The position numbers and the translations under genes are program-made. From positions 1 to 64,000 of the forward strand of contig DATKPY010000005.1 of the NCBI GenBank assembly GCA_035523875.1: DNA of 64,000 nt. The letters run 5' to 3'. The stretch is from JASHUC01 sp035523875 (GTDB lineage Bacteria > Pseudomonadota > Gammaproteobacteria > Steroidobacterales > Steroidobacteraceae). Shown one piece after another: positions 48,271 to 56,970 of the stretch. Position 1 is the stretch's first letter. Each line of letters starts with the position of its first letter. The notes beneath the pieces are model-generated. The model did not search any database and was not told where the DNA came from. It worked only from the letters and a program-made list of their open reading frames with translations.

Positions 48271-49275
48271 TCAGCGTTGCACGAGCTCGCGCACGAGCCC
48301 CGGGCCGCGGTAGACGAGGCCGGTGTAGAGCTGAATCAGATCGGCCCCCGCGGCGAGCATCTCGCGGGCGTCCGCGGCCGAGGCAATTCCGCCCACGCCG
48401 ATGAGCGGCATCCCCGAGGGCAGCTCCGCGCGCAGCGCGCGCACGGTGCGGGTGGCGAGCGGCAGGAGCGGCGCACCGCTCAGGCCGCCGCCCTCCGCGG
48501 CGTGCGCGAGCCCGGCGACCGCCGGTCGGCGGGTGGTCGTGTTGGTCGCGATGACCCCGTCGATGCCCGCCGCAGCGATGACGCGGGCCGTTGCGCCGAG
48601 CGCCTCGTCGTCGAGGTCCGGTGACAGCTTCGCGAGCAGCGCAACGCGCCGGTGCTGCTCCTGCGCGAGCCGGGCGCGCAGGCCGAGGAGTGAATCGAGC
48701 AGCGGGGCGAGACGCACCTCGCTCTGCAGCTCCCTCAGTCCAGCCGTATTCGGCGAGGAGAGATTGAGCGCGATGTAGTCGGCGTACGGATAGACCGCCT
48801 CGAGGCAGGTGGCATAGTCCGATGCCGCCTCCTCGAGCGGCGTCGCGGCGTTCTTGCCGATGTTCACCCCGCACACGCCGCGGAACCGCCGCAGCCGCAG
48901 TCGGGAGCACATCGCGGCGACCCCCTCGTTCGGAAAGCCCATGCGATTGATGATTGCCTGCGCCTGGGGGAGGCGGAACACCCGTGGACGCGGGTTTCCT
49001 GGCTGCGGCCGCGGAGTGACGGTGCCCACCTCCACGAATCCGAAGCCGAGCGCACCGATCGCATCGACGCAAACCGCATTCTTGTCGAATCCCGCCGCGA
49101 GCCCCAAGCGGTTCGGAAATTCGAGCCCCATCAGCTTGACGGGTGCGCGTGGTTCCGGGCGGGCGGTGAGCTGCAGCACCCCGAGCAGGTGGGCGGCATT
49201 GAGGAGTCGCAGCGTCCAGACGTGCGCGCGCTCGGCGTCGAGCCGGAACAGAAGCGGCCGCAGCAGCGCGTACAT
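48271..49275 (-). CDS. pyrD: Dihydroorotate dehydrogenase (quinone), class 2
   Basis: A 334-residue FMN enzyme of pyrimidine synthesis at the inner membrane. The amphipathic N-terminus (MYALLRPLLFRLDAERAHVW) is the quinone-channel helix pair. Then come GLAAGFDKNAVCVDAIGALG, VGTVTPRPQPGNPRPRVFRL, the FMN/orotate site IALNLSSPNTAGLRELQ with the class-2 catalytic Ser, AKLSPDL, IATNTTTRRP and LIGVGGIASA. GAGAG lies a few bases before the ATG. It follows the PurM-like gene by 76 bases. Confidence 0.96.
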   Translation of the reverse strand: MYALLRPLLFRLDAERAHVWTLRLLNAAHLLGVLQLTARPEPRAPVKLMGLEFPNRLGLAAGFDKNAVCVDAIGALGFGFVEVGTVTPRPQPGNPRPRVFRLPQAQAIINRMGFPNEGVAAMCSRLRLRRFRGVCGVNIGKNAATPLEEAASDYATCLEAVYPYADYIALNLSSPNTAGLRELQSEVRLAPLLDSLLGLRARLAQEQHRRVALLAKLSPDLDDEALGATARVIAAAGIDGVIATNTTTRRPAVAGLAHAAEGGGLSGAPLLPLATRTVRALRAELPSGMPLIGVGGIASAADAREMLAAGADLIQLYTGLVYRGPGLVRELVQR

Positions 49276-49351
49276 GGGGCTCTCTCGAGGACAGTCGGGC
49301 GCGCGATGGCGCTCATCTTAGCGCCACGCGCCGGCGTTGGCGCCCGGCGCC

Positions 49352-50500
49352 TCAGGCGCGCAGCTGCAGCGCCTCGGACTGGAACGTGACCCCTAGTGGC
49401 TCGATGATGACCCGCCGCGGGCCGGCCTCGACCGCACCGGCGAGCCGGGCATCGGTGCCCGCGCTGCGCGCGGCACTGACCGTTGCGGCCGCATCGTCGG
49501 CCGCCACCATGAGCGCGAAGCCGGCGCCCATGTTGAGGCTCCCGTAGGCGCCGCGCGCATCGAGCGCAGCCTCGCGCGCGAGGAAGGCGAGCACCGGCGG
49601 CACCGGCGGCACCTCGTGCAGGCGATAGGTGAGCGGCGCCGGATGGCGCATGAGCTTGCGCCACCCGTGCCCCGTCACGTTGACCGCGTAATGCGGCACG
49701 ATCCCCGCCCGCCACACCGCCTCCAGGACCGGGGGATAGAGCACCGTCGGATCGAGCAGCGCCTCGCCGAAGGAGCGGCCGTCGCCGATGCGCGCCGCGT
49801 AGCCCTGCGGCAGCCGCTCGGCAAGCTTGCGCGCGAGGCTCACCCCGTTCGCGTGAATACCGCTCGAGGCGAAGAGCACGATCGCGTCCCCGGGCGCGAG
49901 CCGCTCCCCGAGCGTGACGCGCTCGCGCGTGGGCACCACACCCAAGCACGAGGCGGCGAGATCCACCCGCCCCGGCTCGACGACGCCCGCGAGCGCCGGA
50001 GTCTCCCCGCCGCCCCAGGCGACCTTGCAGGCCTCGCACGCAGCCTGCCAGCCGCGCACCAGATCCTCCATGCGCGCAGTGTCGGCAAACCACTCGCTGT
50101 CCCCGGCGGCCCAGTACGCTTGCACGGCGAGCGGCGTTGCGCCGACCGTGATCAGATCGTTCACCGCCATCGCCACGGCGTCCTGCGCGATCGTGTCGTA
50201 GTGCGTACGCCCGCTCGATGCGCGCACCGCATCGGCGACGAGCACCTTCGTACCGAGGCACTCCGTGACGGATGCGATGAGGAGCCCGCCGAGATCGAGC
50301 ACATAGGCGGACTCACCCCGCGAGCGCTCGAGCTCGCGCACGCCGTGGACGGCGAGCTGGCGCGCGGTGGCCTGTGCCGCGCGCTGCGCATGGACCTTGA
50401 GTGCATCGAGGAGGTCGTAGCGAACGCCGGCGCTCGCGTAGTCGAGAGGTGTCTGGGACACGGGCATCACCCGCTCGGGTAGCTCGATCGCAGGCGCCAT
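49352..50500 (-). CDS. PurM-like (AIR synthase-related) protein
   Basis: A 382-residue protein with the PurM fold: LDYASAGVRYDLLDALKVHA (compare YKDAGVDID), DTIAQDAVAMAVNDLITVGA, KVAWGGGETPALAGVVEPG, CLGVVPTRE and ASSGIHANGVSLARKLAERL. The ATP/phosphate motif GTDGVGTK of true PurM reads SVTECLGTK, so the first Asp/Gly pair is changed and activity may differ. It starts one base after the stop of the phosphoribosyltransferase gene, so the operon is dprA-like / PRTase / PurM-like. An alternative start is Met12 (MPVSQTPLDY). It is probably a paralogue, not housekeeping AIR synthase. Confidence 0.8.
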   Translation of the reverse strand: MAPAIELPERVMPVSQTPLDYASAGVRYDLLDALKVHAQRAAQATARQLAVHGVRELERSRGESAYVLDLGGLLIASVTECLGTKVLVADAVRASSGRTHYDTIAQDAVAMAVNDLITVGATPLAVQAYWAAGDSEWFADTARMEDLVRGWQAACEACKVAWGGGETPALAGVVEPGRVDLAASCLGVVPTRERVTLGERLAPGDAIVLFASSGIHANGVSLARKLAERLPQGYAARIGDGRSFGEALLDPTVLYPPVLEAVWRAGIVPHYAVNVTGHGWRKLMRHPAPLTYRLHEVPPVPPVLAFLAREAALDARGAYGSLNMGAGFALMVAADDAAATVSAARSAGTDARLAGAVEAGPRRVIIEPLGVTFQSEALQLRA

Positions 50501-50501
50501 G

Positions 50502-51170
50502 CTAACCCAACCGACTGCGCGGCGCGGCGCGGCGCGCGATGCACAGCGACACGATGGCCTGATGCGGAAGGACTTCGCGGAGGCGATACCGAGCGACGGC
50601 GAGATGCTTGCCCGAGGTGAGCACGTCGTCGAAGAGCGTGATGAGCGGACGGAGCGGCCGATCGAGCTGTGCGCGATCCACTTGGGTGATCTCGAGGAGC
50701 TCCGCGAAGCTCGCCCGAGCCCCGCCGCGCGCATGATCGGCAACGGTGGCCTCGGTGTGCCTCAAAAGCGGGCGGATATCCGCATCCCACCCTGCAAAGG
50801 CGAGAGCGAGCGCGCGCTCGAGCCGGTCGCAGTAGTCGCTCGCCCCGGCGAGCGCCGACGGCGGGATCGGGACGAACGTGAGCTGCGTTTCCACCGTGAG
50901 CCGCGAGAACGCCCGGCGCAGCGCCCCCGCGACGGTGCGAATCGCGCGCGCCTTGCAGGCGGCGAGCGCTGCCGCATGCGCGCTCGCGTGGATGTGCGCC
51001 GGACTGCGCTTGAAGTCGGCGATGAGGCCGTTCATCGGTCCGCCGGCCCAGCCGCCGCGCGCACGATATTCGCCCAAGTACAGACAGTGGTCACCGGGTG
51101 CGAGGAGCGCATGCTCCGCGCGCGTGCGCTCGTCGATCCAGTGCCAGCGCTCAGGCGGCCAGGCGCTCAT
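50502..51170 (-). CDS. Phosphoribosyltransferase-like protein (ShosT-type)
   Basis: A 222-residue protein with an N-terminal DHCLYLGEYRARGGWAGGPM segment followed by NGLIADFKRSPAHI and a type-I PRTase core: FVPIPPSALAG and the PRPP loop LITLFDDVLTSGKHLAVARY. The two acidic residues and TSG are those that bind PRPP. ATG 51170 has AGGAG 4 bases upstream and lies 20 bases inside the dprA-like gene, so translation is coupled. A PRTase beside a DprA homologue is the arrangement of the ShosTA toxin-antitoxin anti-phage pair, where the PRTase is the toxin. That identity is inferred from domains and order. A purine-salvage role is the alternative. Confidence 0.75.
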   Translation of the reverse strand: MSAWPPERWHWIDERTRAEHALLAPGDHCLYLGEYRARGGWAGGPMNGLIADFKRSPAHIHASAHAAALAACKARAIRTVAGALRRAFSRLTVETQLTFVPIPPSALAGASDYCDRLERALALAFAGWDADIRPLLRHTEATVADHARGGARASFAELLEITQVDRAQLDRPLRPLITLFDDVLTSGKHLAVARYRLREVLPHQAIVSLCIARRAAPRSRLG

Positions 51171-52050
51171 CGATCTCCTGCGGATCGCGCACGCGGATGG
51201 CGCCGCGCGCGAGCAGCCGCCGCGGCCATTCGAGATCGGAACGGGCGCAGCAGCGCTCGAGCACGAAGACCTTGCGGCCGCTCTCGAGCGCGTGGCGCGC
51301 CGCGATGAGGGCTCCGGAGCGCTCATCCGCCTCGACGATCACAGTCGCCGCGGCGAGCGCGGCCAGCGTCGCGTTGCGCGCCGCAAAGAACGCTCGATTG
51401 GCGAGCGCGCTCCCACGCGCGTAGCGCACGATGGGCACCTGCGTGAGCACGAGAAAATCGCGCGCGAGCCGCCGCTGCAGCCCGGCATTCGCCGCGGGAT
51501 AGCAGGCCGTGAGCGGCGTGCCGAGCACCGCCGCCGTGCTCCCGCCGGCAGCGATCGCTGCCTCGTGCGCGGCGGTGTCGATCCCCGCAGCGAGTCCGGA
51601 GAGCACGCTGAAGCCGGCTCGCGCGAAATGACGCGCGAATCTCGCCGCGCATTCGAGCCCCTCGCGGCTCGCTGCGCGCGTGCCGACGATCGCGATGCAG
51701 CGTCGCTCGAGCAACCGCCAGCGGCCCTGGAAGTAGATGAGCTCCACCGGATCGCGCGCCTCGCGAAGCCGCGCAGGATAGTCCGGCATGCCGTGGACCG
51801 TGAGCTCCACGCTCGCGAGCCCGGCGGCCCGAACGAGCGCGAGTGCGCTGCGCCGGCAGCGCTCCGCGTGGGCGCGCGGCACGAGGTCGGAGGGCAGTGC
51901 TCCGCGACGCTCGCGAAAGACTCGTGCGAGGCGTGGGAAGCTCGCGCGCTCGGGGAGCCACAGTGCCTCGTACGCACCCAGCTCGCGCGCGGGCTCGATC
52001 GCACGCAGCGGCGCGAGCGTTCGGGCGCATCCGCCGAAGAGATCCTCCAT
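51151..52050 (-). CDS. DprA/Smf-family protein (ShosA-like)
   Basis: A 299-residue Rossmann-fold protein of the DprA/LOG superfamily: IAIVGTRAASREGLECAARF, GFSVLSGLAAGIDTAAHEAA, GGSTAAVLGTPLTACYPAAN, AFFAARNATLAALAAATVIV, and EADERSGALIAARHALESGR. Classical DprA has a VSE(F/Y)PPG segment where this has LTQVPIVRYARG, and the C-terminal winged helix is missing, so it is a divergent branch. ATG 52050 lacks a clear ribosome-binding site, and in-frame codons continue upstream, so the start is uncertain. It heads the operon with the PRTase and PurM-like genes, consistent with the antitoxin member of a ShosTA-like pair rather than the transformation protein. Confidence 0.78.
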   Translation of the reverse strand: MEDLFGGCARTLAPLRAIEPARELGAYEALWLPERASFPRLARVFRERRGALPSDLVPRAHAERCRRSALALVRAAGLASVELTVHGMPDYPARLREARDPVELIYFQGRWRLLERRCIAIVGTRAASREGLECAARFARHFARAGFSVLSGLAAGIDTAAHEAAIAAGGSTAAVLGTPLTACYPAANAGLQRRLARDFLVLTQVPIVRYARGSALANRAFFAARNATLAALAAATVIVEADERSGALIAARHALESGRKVFVLERCCARSDLEWPRRLLARGAIRVRDPQEIDERLAA

Positions 52051-52143
52051 CGCGGGAGTCTGCGCTCGCTCGCAGTGCGCGCCAAGCCGCGTGAGCCCAA
52101 CCAGGGGCAGACCGCACCATCGGGCTGTGATACATAGGACGTC

Positions 52144-52848
52144 GTGACCTACCTCGCGCAACGATCGAATGACCGGATCGTCCTCGATCCGGGCACGGGC
52201 ATCACGCCCAACGCCTGCGTGATCTGGCTGCACGGGCTTGGCGCCGACGGAGAGGATTTCGTGCCGATCGTCCCGGAGCTGCGCCTCGCGGCGAGCTGCG
52301 CGCCGCGCTTCGTGTTTCCGCACGCGCCCGTGCGCCCGGTGACCATCAACGGCGGCATGCGCATGCGCGCCTGGTACGACATCACGGGCCTGGCGCCTGG
52401 GGCGACCGAGGATGCGGTGGGAATCCGCGCCTCCGCCGAGCTCATCGAGCGGATGATCCGCGAGGAGCGCGAGGCGGGGATTCCTGCGCGGCGCATCGTG
52501 CTCGCAGGGTTTTCGCAGGGCGGAGCCATCGCGCTGCACACGGGCCTCCGCCACGCCGAGCAGCTGGCCGGAGTGCTCGCGCTCTCCTGCTATCTGCCGC
52601 TTCGATCGGCGCTCCGCGAGGCCTCGCCGGCGAGCCGCGAACTCCCCATCCTCATGTGCCACGGCCGTCACGATCAGGTCGTGCCCATCGACCTTGCCGT
52701 GCAGTCGCGCGACCTGCTCATCGCGGGAGGCTATCGGGTGCAATGGCGCGAGTACCCGATGCAGCACCAGGTGTGCGCCGAGGAGATCGCGGACGTCTCC
52801 GCCTGGCTCGGCCAGAGGCTCGCGCCCGGCCCACCCGCGGGCGCTTGA
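52144..52848 (+). CDS. Carboxylesterase (phospholipase/carboxylesterase family)
   Basis: A 234-residue alpha/beta-hydrolase of the EstB/APT1-like family. It has the oxyanion strand VIWLHGLGADGEDFVPIVPE, the typical MRAWYDI segment, the nucleophile in LAGFSQGG, the acid in HGRHDQVVPID and the His in QHQVCAEEI. It cleaves short acyl or thioester bonds in the cytoplasm. GTG 52144 has AGGA a few bases upstream. It is divergent from the dprA-like operon, 93 bases away. Confidence 0.92.
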   Translation: MTYLAQRSNDRIVLDPGTGITPNACVIWLHGLGADGEDFVPIVPELRLAASCAPRFVFPHAPVRPVTINGGMRMRAWYDITGLAPGATEDAVGIRASAELIERMIREEREAGIPARRIVLAGFSQGGAIALHTGLRHAEQLAGVLALSCYLPLRSALREASPASRELPILMCHGRHDQVVPIDLAVQSRDLLIAGGYRVQWREYPMQHQVCAEEIADVSAWLGQRLAPGPPAGA

Positions 52849-52871
52849 GCGGCCGCGGCGCGCGGCCCGCT

Positions 52872-54440
52872 TCAGCGCAGCGCGCGCCCGAGATCGAGCT
52901 TGAGATCCTCGCAGATCTTCACGGCCGTGGCGCGCCCTGCGCCGAAGACCCCGCCGCCCGGATGCTGGAACGGTCCGACGAGATAGAGCCGCTCGATCCC
53001 CGGGACCGTGTACTGACCGAGCTCCGGGATGGGGCGGTGCGAGCCCGACTGGTAGGTCGAGGTCGCGATCCCATGCAGATCGCCGTGCACGAAGCTCGAG
53101 GAGGTGCGCTCCATGTCGAGCGGGCTGTCACAGTGGTAGGCGACTAAGTTCTCGGCGGTGAGATTCGGCAGGAACCGGCGCGCGTGCTCGAGCATGCGCT
53201 CGGCGTACTCGTGCTTGCACTCGTCCCAGCTGCGCCCGTCCTTGCGCACGTAGGGAACGTAATCCCAGGCATGAAGGGTCGCGGCGCCCGCCGGCACGCG
53301 CGAAGGATCGAACTCGGAGAGCGAGCCGAGCCCGACGAGCGGATAGGGCGCGAGGTTGCCGTAGCGCAGCTCGTCGAACGAGCGGCGCAACGTTTCGTAA
53401 TCGTTCGGCAGCAGCTCCACCATCACCGCGCGCAGCGGTGCGCCCGCCACGGTGTGCAGGGGTGCCCGCAGCGCCGCGTGCACCGTGATGCAGGCATTCG
53501 GCGAGATCTCCGTCGCCGCGGCCGCCGCGGCGATGCCCGGATCGATATTCTCGACCATGCTGCCCAGATGATGCGGGTGGATCGCTCCGATCACGCAGTC
53601 CTTCGCTTCGAGCTCGCGCCCGTCGCGCGTGCGCACGCCGCGCGCGCGACCGCCCTTCACCGCGATCTGCACCACATCGACTCCACTCAGCACCTCTCCG
53701 CCGTGATCGCGGATCGACGCGACGAGCGCGTCGGTGAGCCGCCCGCTGCCGCCCACCGCCACGCCGAAACCGTACGCCTCGAGAAAGCCCACGAACACGA
53801 ACACCCCGAGCGCGGTCGCCTTCTCGTCCGGGGAGAGGAGATTCTCCCCGGCGACGCGCGCGAAATGCGCGCGCACGCGGTCGTGCTCGAAGTACTCGCA
53901 GAGCAGTTCGTGCGTACTCATTTGCGTGGTGCGCCACAGCGCCCGGCCCTCGCGGCTCTGATCCATGAGCGCCGTGCTGGCACCGAGCGGAGCGGGCGCC
54001 GAATACAGGCTCGATGCGATCATCGGCAGCCACTGCGCGGCCTGCTCCGCGAGACGCACGTAGGCTGCGGCATCGCGCGCCGAGAAGCGCGCGATCTCTG
54101 CGCGCGTGCGCTCGCGGTCGCGATAGAGCGCGAGCGTCGCGCCGTCCTCATAGAGCGACATCATCGGCATCTCGGGCACGATGTAGCGCAACCCGTACTT
54201 CGATTTCAGTGCGAGCTCATCGTTCTTGAGCAGCGGATTTCCCTGGATGAAGATGTGCGCCATCGAGTGCTGATCGTGGCGGAATCCGGGAACGGTGAGC
54301 TCGCGCGTGACGACGCCGCCACCGAACCACGCATTGCGCTCGAGCACGAGCACGCTCTTGCCAGCCCGCGCGAGATAGGCGGCCGCGACGAGCCCGTTGT
54401 GCCCCGAGCCGACCGCGATCACATCGTAGCTCCTCGCCAT
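52872..54440 (-). CDS. FAD-dependent oxidoreductase (phytoene desaturase/PYROXD2-like)
   Basis: A 522-residue flavoprotein. The N-terminal dinucleotide fold is VIAVGSGHNGLVAAAYLARA, then LVLERNAWFGGGVVTRELTV. It has a middle substrate cap and the C-terminal FAD motif LYLVGPFQHPGGGVFGAGRA. The sequence resembles the crtI-like/PYROXD2 group, whose substrates are mostly unknown. No carotenoid genes are nearby, so a carotenoid role is not supported. It is divergent from an ABC exporter across 39 bases. Confidence 0.85.
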   Translation of the reverse strand: MARSYDVIAVGSGHNGLVAAAYLARAGKSVLVLERNAWFGGGVVTRELTVPGFRHDQHSMAHIFIQGNPLLKNDELALKSKYGLRYIVPEMPMMSLYEDGATLALYRDRERTRAEIARFSARDAAAYVRLAEQAAQWLPMIASSLYSAPAPLGASTALMDQSREGRALWRTTQMSTHELLCEYFEHDRVRAHFARVAGENLLSPDEKATALGVFVFVGFLEAYGFGVAVGGSGRLTDALVASIRDHGGEVLSGVDVVQIAVKGGRARGVRTRDGRELEAKDCVIGAIHPHHLGSMVENIDPGIAAAAAATEISPNACITVHAALRAPLHTVAGAPLRAVMVELLPNDYETLRRSFDELRYGNLAPYPLVGLGSLSEFDPSRVPAGAATLHAWDYVPYVRKDGRSWDECKHEYAERMLEHARRFLPNLTAENLVAYHCDSPLDMERTSSSFVHGDLHGIATSTYQSGSHRPIPELGQYTVPGIERLYLVGPFQHPGGGVFGAGRATAVKICEDLKLDLGRALR

Positions 54441-54479
54441 GAAGGTTTATGATACACGAACCGTCCGGCCACCCGACGC

Positions 54480-55235
54480 ATGCAAAACGTTCTTGACGCA
54501 AGCGAGCTCTGCAAGAGCTACGGCAGTCTCGTGGCCGTCGACCACGTCAGCTTCTCGGTGGCCCGGGGCGAGATCGTGGGTCTGCTCGGCCCGAACGGGG
54601 CAGGCAAGACGACGATCATCAACATGCTCCTGGGGGTGCTTGCGCCATCCTCGGGGTCGATCCACATCGCCGGCCGCGACCTCGCGCTCGAGCGCGCGCG
54701 CGCGCTCGAGCGCACCAACTTCGCCGCGGTGTACGCGGCGCTACCGGGCAATCTCACCGTGGCGCAGAACCTGCGCGTGTTCGCTCTCATCTACGCCATC
54801 CGGAACGCAGGCGTGCGCGTGGACGAGCTCGTGCGGGAGTTCGACCTCGAGCGGCTCGCGCACACGAAGTGCGGCGTGCTTTCCTCCGGCGAGCAGACCC
54901 GCGTGGCACTCGCCAAGGCGATGCTCAACCGCCCCGAGCTGCTGCTGCTCGATGAGCCGACTGCCTCGCTCGACCCCTCCGCCGCTCAGGCCATGCGCGC
55001 GCACATCCGCGAGCTCGCCCGGGTGAGCGGCTGCGGCATCCTCTGGACCTCGCACAACATGTACGAGGTCGAGCAGGTCTGCGAGCGGGTGCTGTTTCTC
55101 TCGCGCGGGCGGATCCTCCTCGAAGGCGATCCGCGCCGCCTTCCGGCCGCGCACGGCTCGCGCACGCTCGAGGAGCTCTTCATTCATCTCGCGCGCGAGC
55201 CGCTCGATGCGCAGCAGGCGCGTGGCCCGTCATGA
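54480..55235 (+). CDS. ABC-2 type exporter ATP-binding protein
   Basis: A 251-residue ABC ATPase. Walker A is GPNGAGKTT, the Q-loop region is around TNFAAVYAALPGNLTVAQNL, the signature is LSSGEQTRVALAKAM, Walker B is LLLLDEPTASLD and the switch His is in WTSHNMYEVEQV. The LSSGEQ signature and short C-terminus are those of ABC-2 exporter subunits of the CcmA type. It overlaps the permease start by four bases (ATGA). The cargo is unknown. Confidence 0.9.
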   Translation: MQNVLDASELCKSYGSLVAVDHVSFSVARGEIVGLLGPNGAGKTTIINMLLGVLAPSSGSIHIAGRDLALERARALERTNFAAVYAALPGNLTVAQNLRVFALIYAIRNAGVRVDELVREFDLERLAHTKCGVLSSGEQTRVALAKAMLNRPELLLLDEPTASLDPSAAQAMRAHIRELARVSGCGILWTSHNMYEVEQVCERVLFLSRGRILLEGDPRRLPAAHGSRTLEELFIHLAREPLDAQQARGPS

Positions 55236-56035
55236 GGATGAGGCCCGTCGCGGGCGTGATGCTGCGCCAGTTCTACCTCATGCGCGGCAGCCCCGCGCGC
55301 GTGCTGCCCATGTTCGCGTGGGTGGCGATCGATATCGTGCTGTGGGGATTCATCACCCGCTATCTCGGGAGCGTTGCCGGCACGCGCGTCAACTTCGTGG
55401 CGAGCCTGCTCGGCGCGGTGCTGATGTGGGATTTCTTCACGCGCATCATGCAGGGCGTCACCACGGCCTTTCTCGAGGATGTATGGTCGCGCAACTTTCT
55501 CAACTTCTTCGCAACGCCGCTTGCGATCTCGGAGTATCTGACCGGGCTCATCGCCACCAGCATCCTCGCAAGTCTCGTCGGCTTGAGCGTGATGCTCGTG
55601 CTCGCCTCCACGGTGTTCGGGCTGTCGTTCTTCGCCCTCGGCCTCGCGCTCGTGCCGTTCCTGCTCATCCTGTTTCTGTTCGGGATCGCCCTCGGTGTCC
55701 TCGCGACCGCGCTCGTGCTGCGCCTCGGTCCGGCCTCCGAATGGATGGTCTGGCCGCTGCCGGCGCTCATCTCCCCGTTCGTCGGGGTCTTCTACCCACT
55801 CGCGACGCTTCCGGCGTGGATGCGCGCCGTGGCGCACGCGCTGCCTCCCTCCTACGTCTTTCAGGACATGCGCGCGATCGTCGCCGGACGCGCTTTTGCG
55901 GTCGGGCCGCTCATTGGAGGCATCGTGCTCGCGCTCGCGCAGATCGCACTGTGCACGCTCTTCTTCGTGCGGGTGTATCGCTACGCCGTGCGCACGGGTC
56001 TGCTCGCGCGCTACAGCGCCGAAAGCGCGAACTGA
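55232..56035 (+). CDS. ABC-2 type exporter permease
   Basis: A 267-residue membrane protein with six helices of the ABC-2 permease type. The cytoplasmic N-terminus leads to RVLPMFAWVAIDIVLWGFIT. Later helices include YLTGLIATSILASLVGLSVM, ISPFVGVFYPLATLPAWM, and the typical LPPSYVFQDMR loop. It pairs with the preceding ATPase as a two-gene exporter. The LPAWM/LPPSYVF pattern is shared with drug, heme or lipid exporters, so substrate is open. Confidence 0.88.
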   Translation: MRMRPVAGVMLRQFYLMRGSPARVLPMFAWVAIDIVLWGFITRYLGSVAGTRVNFVASLLGAVLMWDFFTRIMQGVTTAFLEDVWSRNFLNFFATPLAISEYLTGLIATSILASLVGLSVMLVLASTVFGLSFFALGLALVPFLLILFLFGIALGVLATALVLRLGPASEWMVWPLPALISPFVGVFYPLATLPAWMRAVAHALPPSYVFQDMRAIVAGRAFAVGPLIGGIVLALAQIALCTLFFVRVYRYAVRTGLLARYSAESAN

Positions 56036-56050
56036 GCGCGGCGCGGCCGC

Positions 56051-56485
56051 TCACGTTGCGAAGAGCTGCTCCGCGATGTTCCGGAAGGACTTGAACTCCA
56101 GAGCATTGCCGGACGGGTCGAGCAGAAACAGGGTCGCCTGCTCACCCGCGGCACCCGCAAAGCGCACGTGCGGCTCGATCACGAACTCGACCCCGTGGCC
56201 CTTCAGGCGCGCGGCGAGTGCGTTCCATTCCGGCATCTCGAGCACCACGCCGCAGTGCGGCACCGGCACGCTGTCGCCATCGACCGGATTGAAATGAGAG
56301 GCGATGCGGCCGTCCTTGCCGAGATTGGGATTCAAGTGGCAGACGAACTGATGGCCGTAGAGATCGAAGTCCACCCAGTGAGCGGCACTGCGACCTTCGG
56401 CGCACCCGAGCACGCCTTTGTAGAAGCCGCGCGCTTCCGCAATGTCCCGCACCTGAATCGCCACATGAAACGGAGTGAGTGCCAT
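56051..56485 (-). CDS. VOC-family dioxygenase-like protein
   Basis: A 144-residue protein with a full VOC fold: FHVAIQVRDIAEARGFYKGV, HWVDFDLYGHQFVCHLNP, HCGVVLEMPEWNALAARLKG, HGVEFVIEPHVRF and LFLLDPSGNALEFKSF, the last containing the conserved Glu. The His and Glu positions could hold a divalent metal. ATG 56485 begins the first strand. It resembles glyoxalase/extradiol-dioxygenase-like proteins of unknown substrate. It is convergent with the ABC permease. Confidence 0.88.
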   Translation of the reverse strand: MALTPFHVAIQVRDIAEARGFYKGVLGCAEGRSAAHWVDFDLYGHQFVCHLNPNLGKDGRIASHFNPVDGDSVPVPHCGVVLEMPEWNALAARLKGHGVEFVIEPHVRFAGAAGEQATLFLLDPSGNALEFKSFRNIAEQLFAT

Positions 56486-56582
56486 GGATCGCCTCGTCGC
56501 CCGCATCTGCCGAGCCGCCGCAAAAGCATAGCCCATTCCTCGCAAGCCCGCGGCCGGCCCCCGCATGTAATATGCGGGCGGC

Positions 56583-56915
56583 ATGAGAGACAGACACACC
56601 TTCCGCGGCGTGGTCCTCCGCGGCCGATCACGCGCGCCCTCTGCGACACCTGCCCCGAGCCCCGCGACCCGGGAGGCCGCCCGAGTGCGGGTCGCGCGCG
56701 AGGTCGCGGGACGCTCCGGCAAGGGCGTTTCGGTGATCTCGGGACTCCCGCTCGCGCCCGCCGAGCTCGAGGCGCTCGCGAGCCGGCTGAAGAGGCTCTG
56801 CGGGGCGGGCGGCGCGGTGAAGGATGGGACGATCGAGATCCAGGGCGATCACCGCGACCGCCTCGTCGCCGAGCTCAAAAGCCTGGGCTACGACGCAAAG
56901 CGCTCCGGCGGTTAG
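56583..56915 (+). CDS. yciH: SUI1/eIF1-like translation factor YciH
   Basis: A 110-residue protein. A basic N-terminal tail is followed by the SUI1 domain: VRVAREVAGRSGKGVSVISG, LEALASRLKRLCGAGGAVKD, GTIEIQGDHRDRLVAELKSL, GYDAKR. The R-x-G-K-x-V and GGxxKDGxIExQGD patterns are those of YciH, which affects start-codon selection. The gene is single. The N-terminal 30 residues are poorly conserved, so the true start might be slightly downstream. Confidence 0.92.
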   Translation: MRDRHTFRGVVLRGRSRAPSATPAPSPATREAARVRVAREVAGRSGKGVSVISGLPLAPAELEALASRLKRLCGAGGAVKDGTIEIQGDHRDRLVAELKSLGYDAKRSGG

Positions 56916-56970
56916 TCGACCGGAGCGTGCCAGTGCGCGCGGGCACGCGAGTCGCCGCATCCATCGGACC

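Noticed and set aside
49352..50500. Housekeeping purM
   Set aside because: The fold fits, but the conserved phosphate motif is altered and the operon partners are a PRTase and a DprA-like gene rather than purN.
52872..54440. Carotenoid phytoene desaturase
   Set aside because: The protein belongs to the crtI-like fold, but no crtB or other carotenoid gene lies nearby and the PYROXD2-like branch has other functions.
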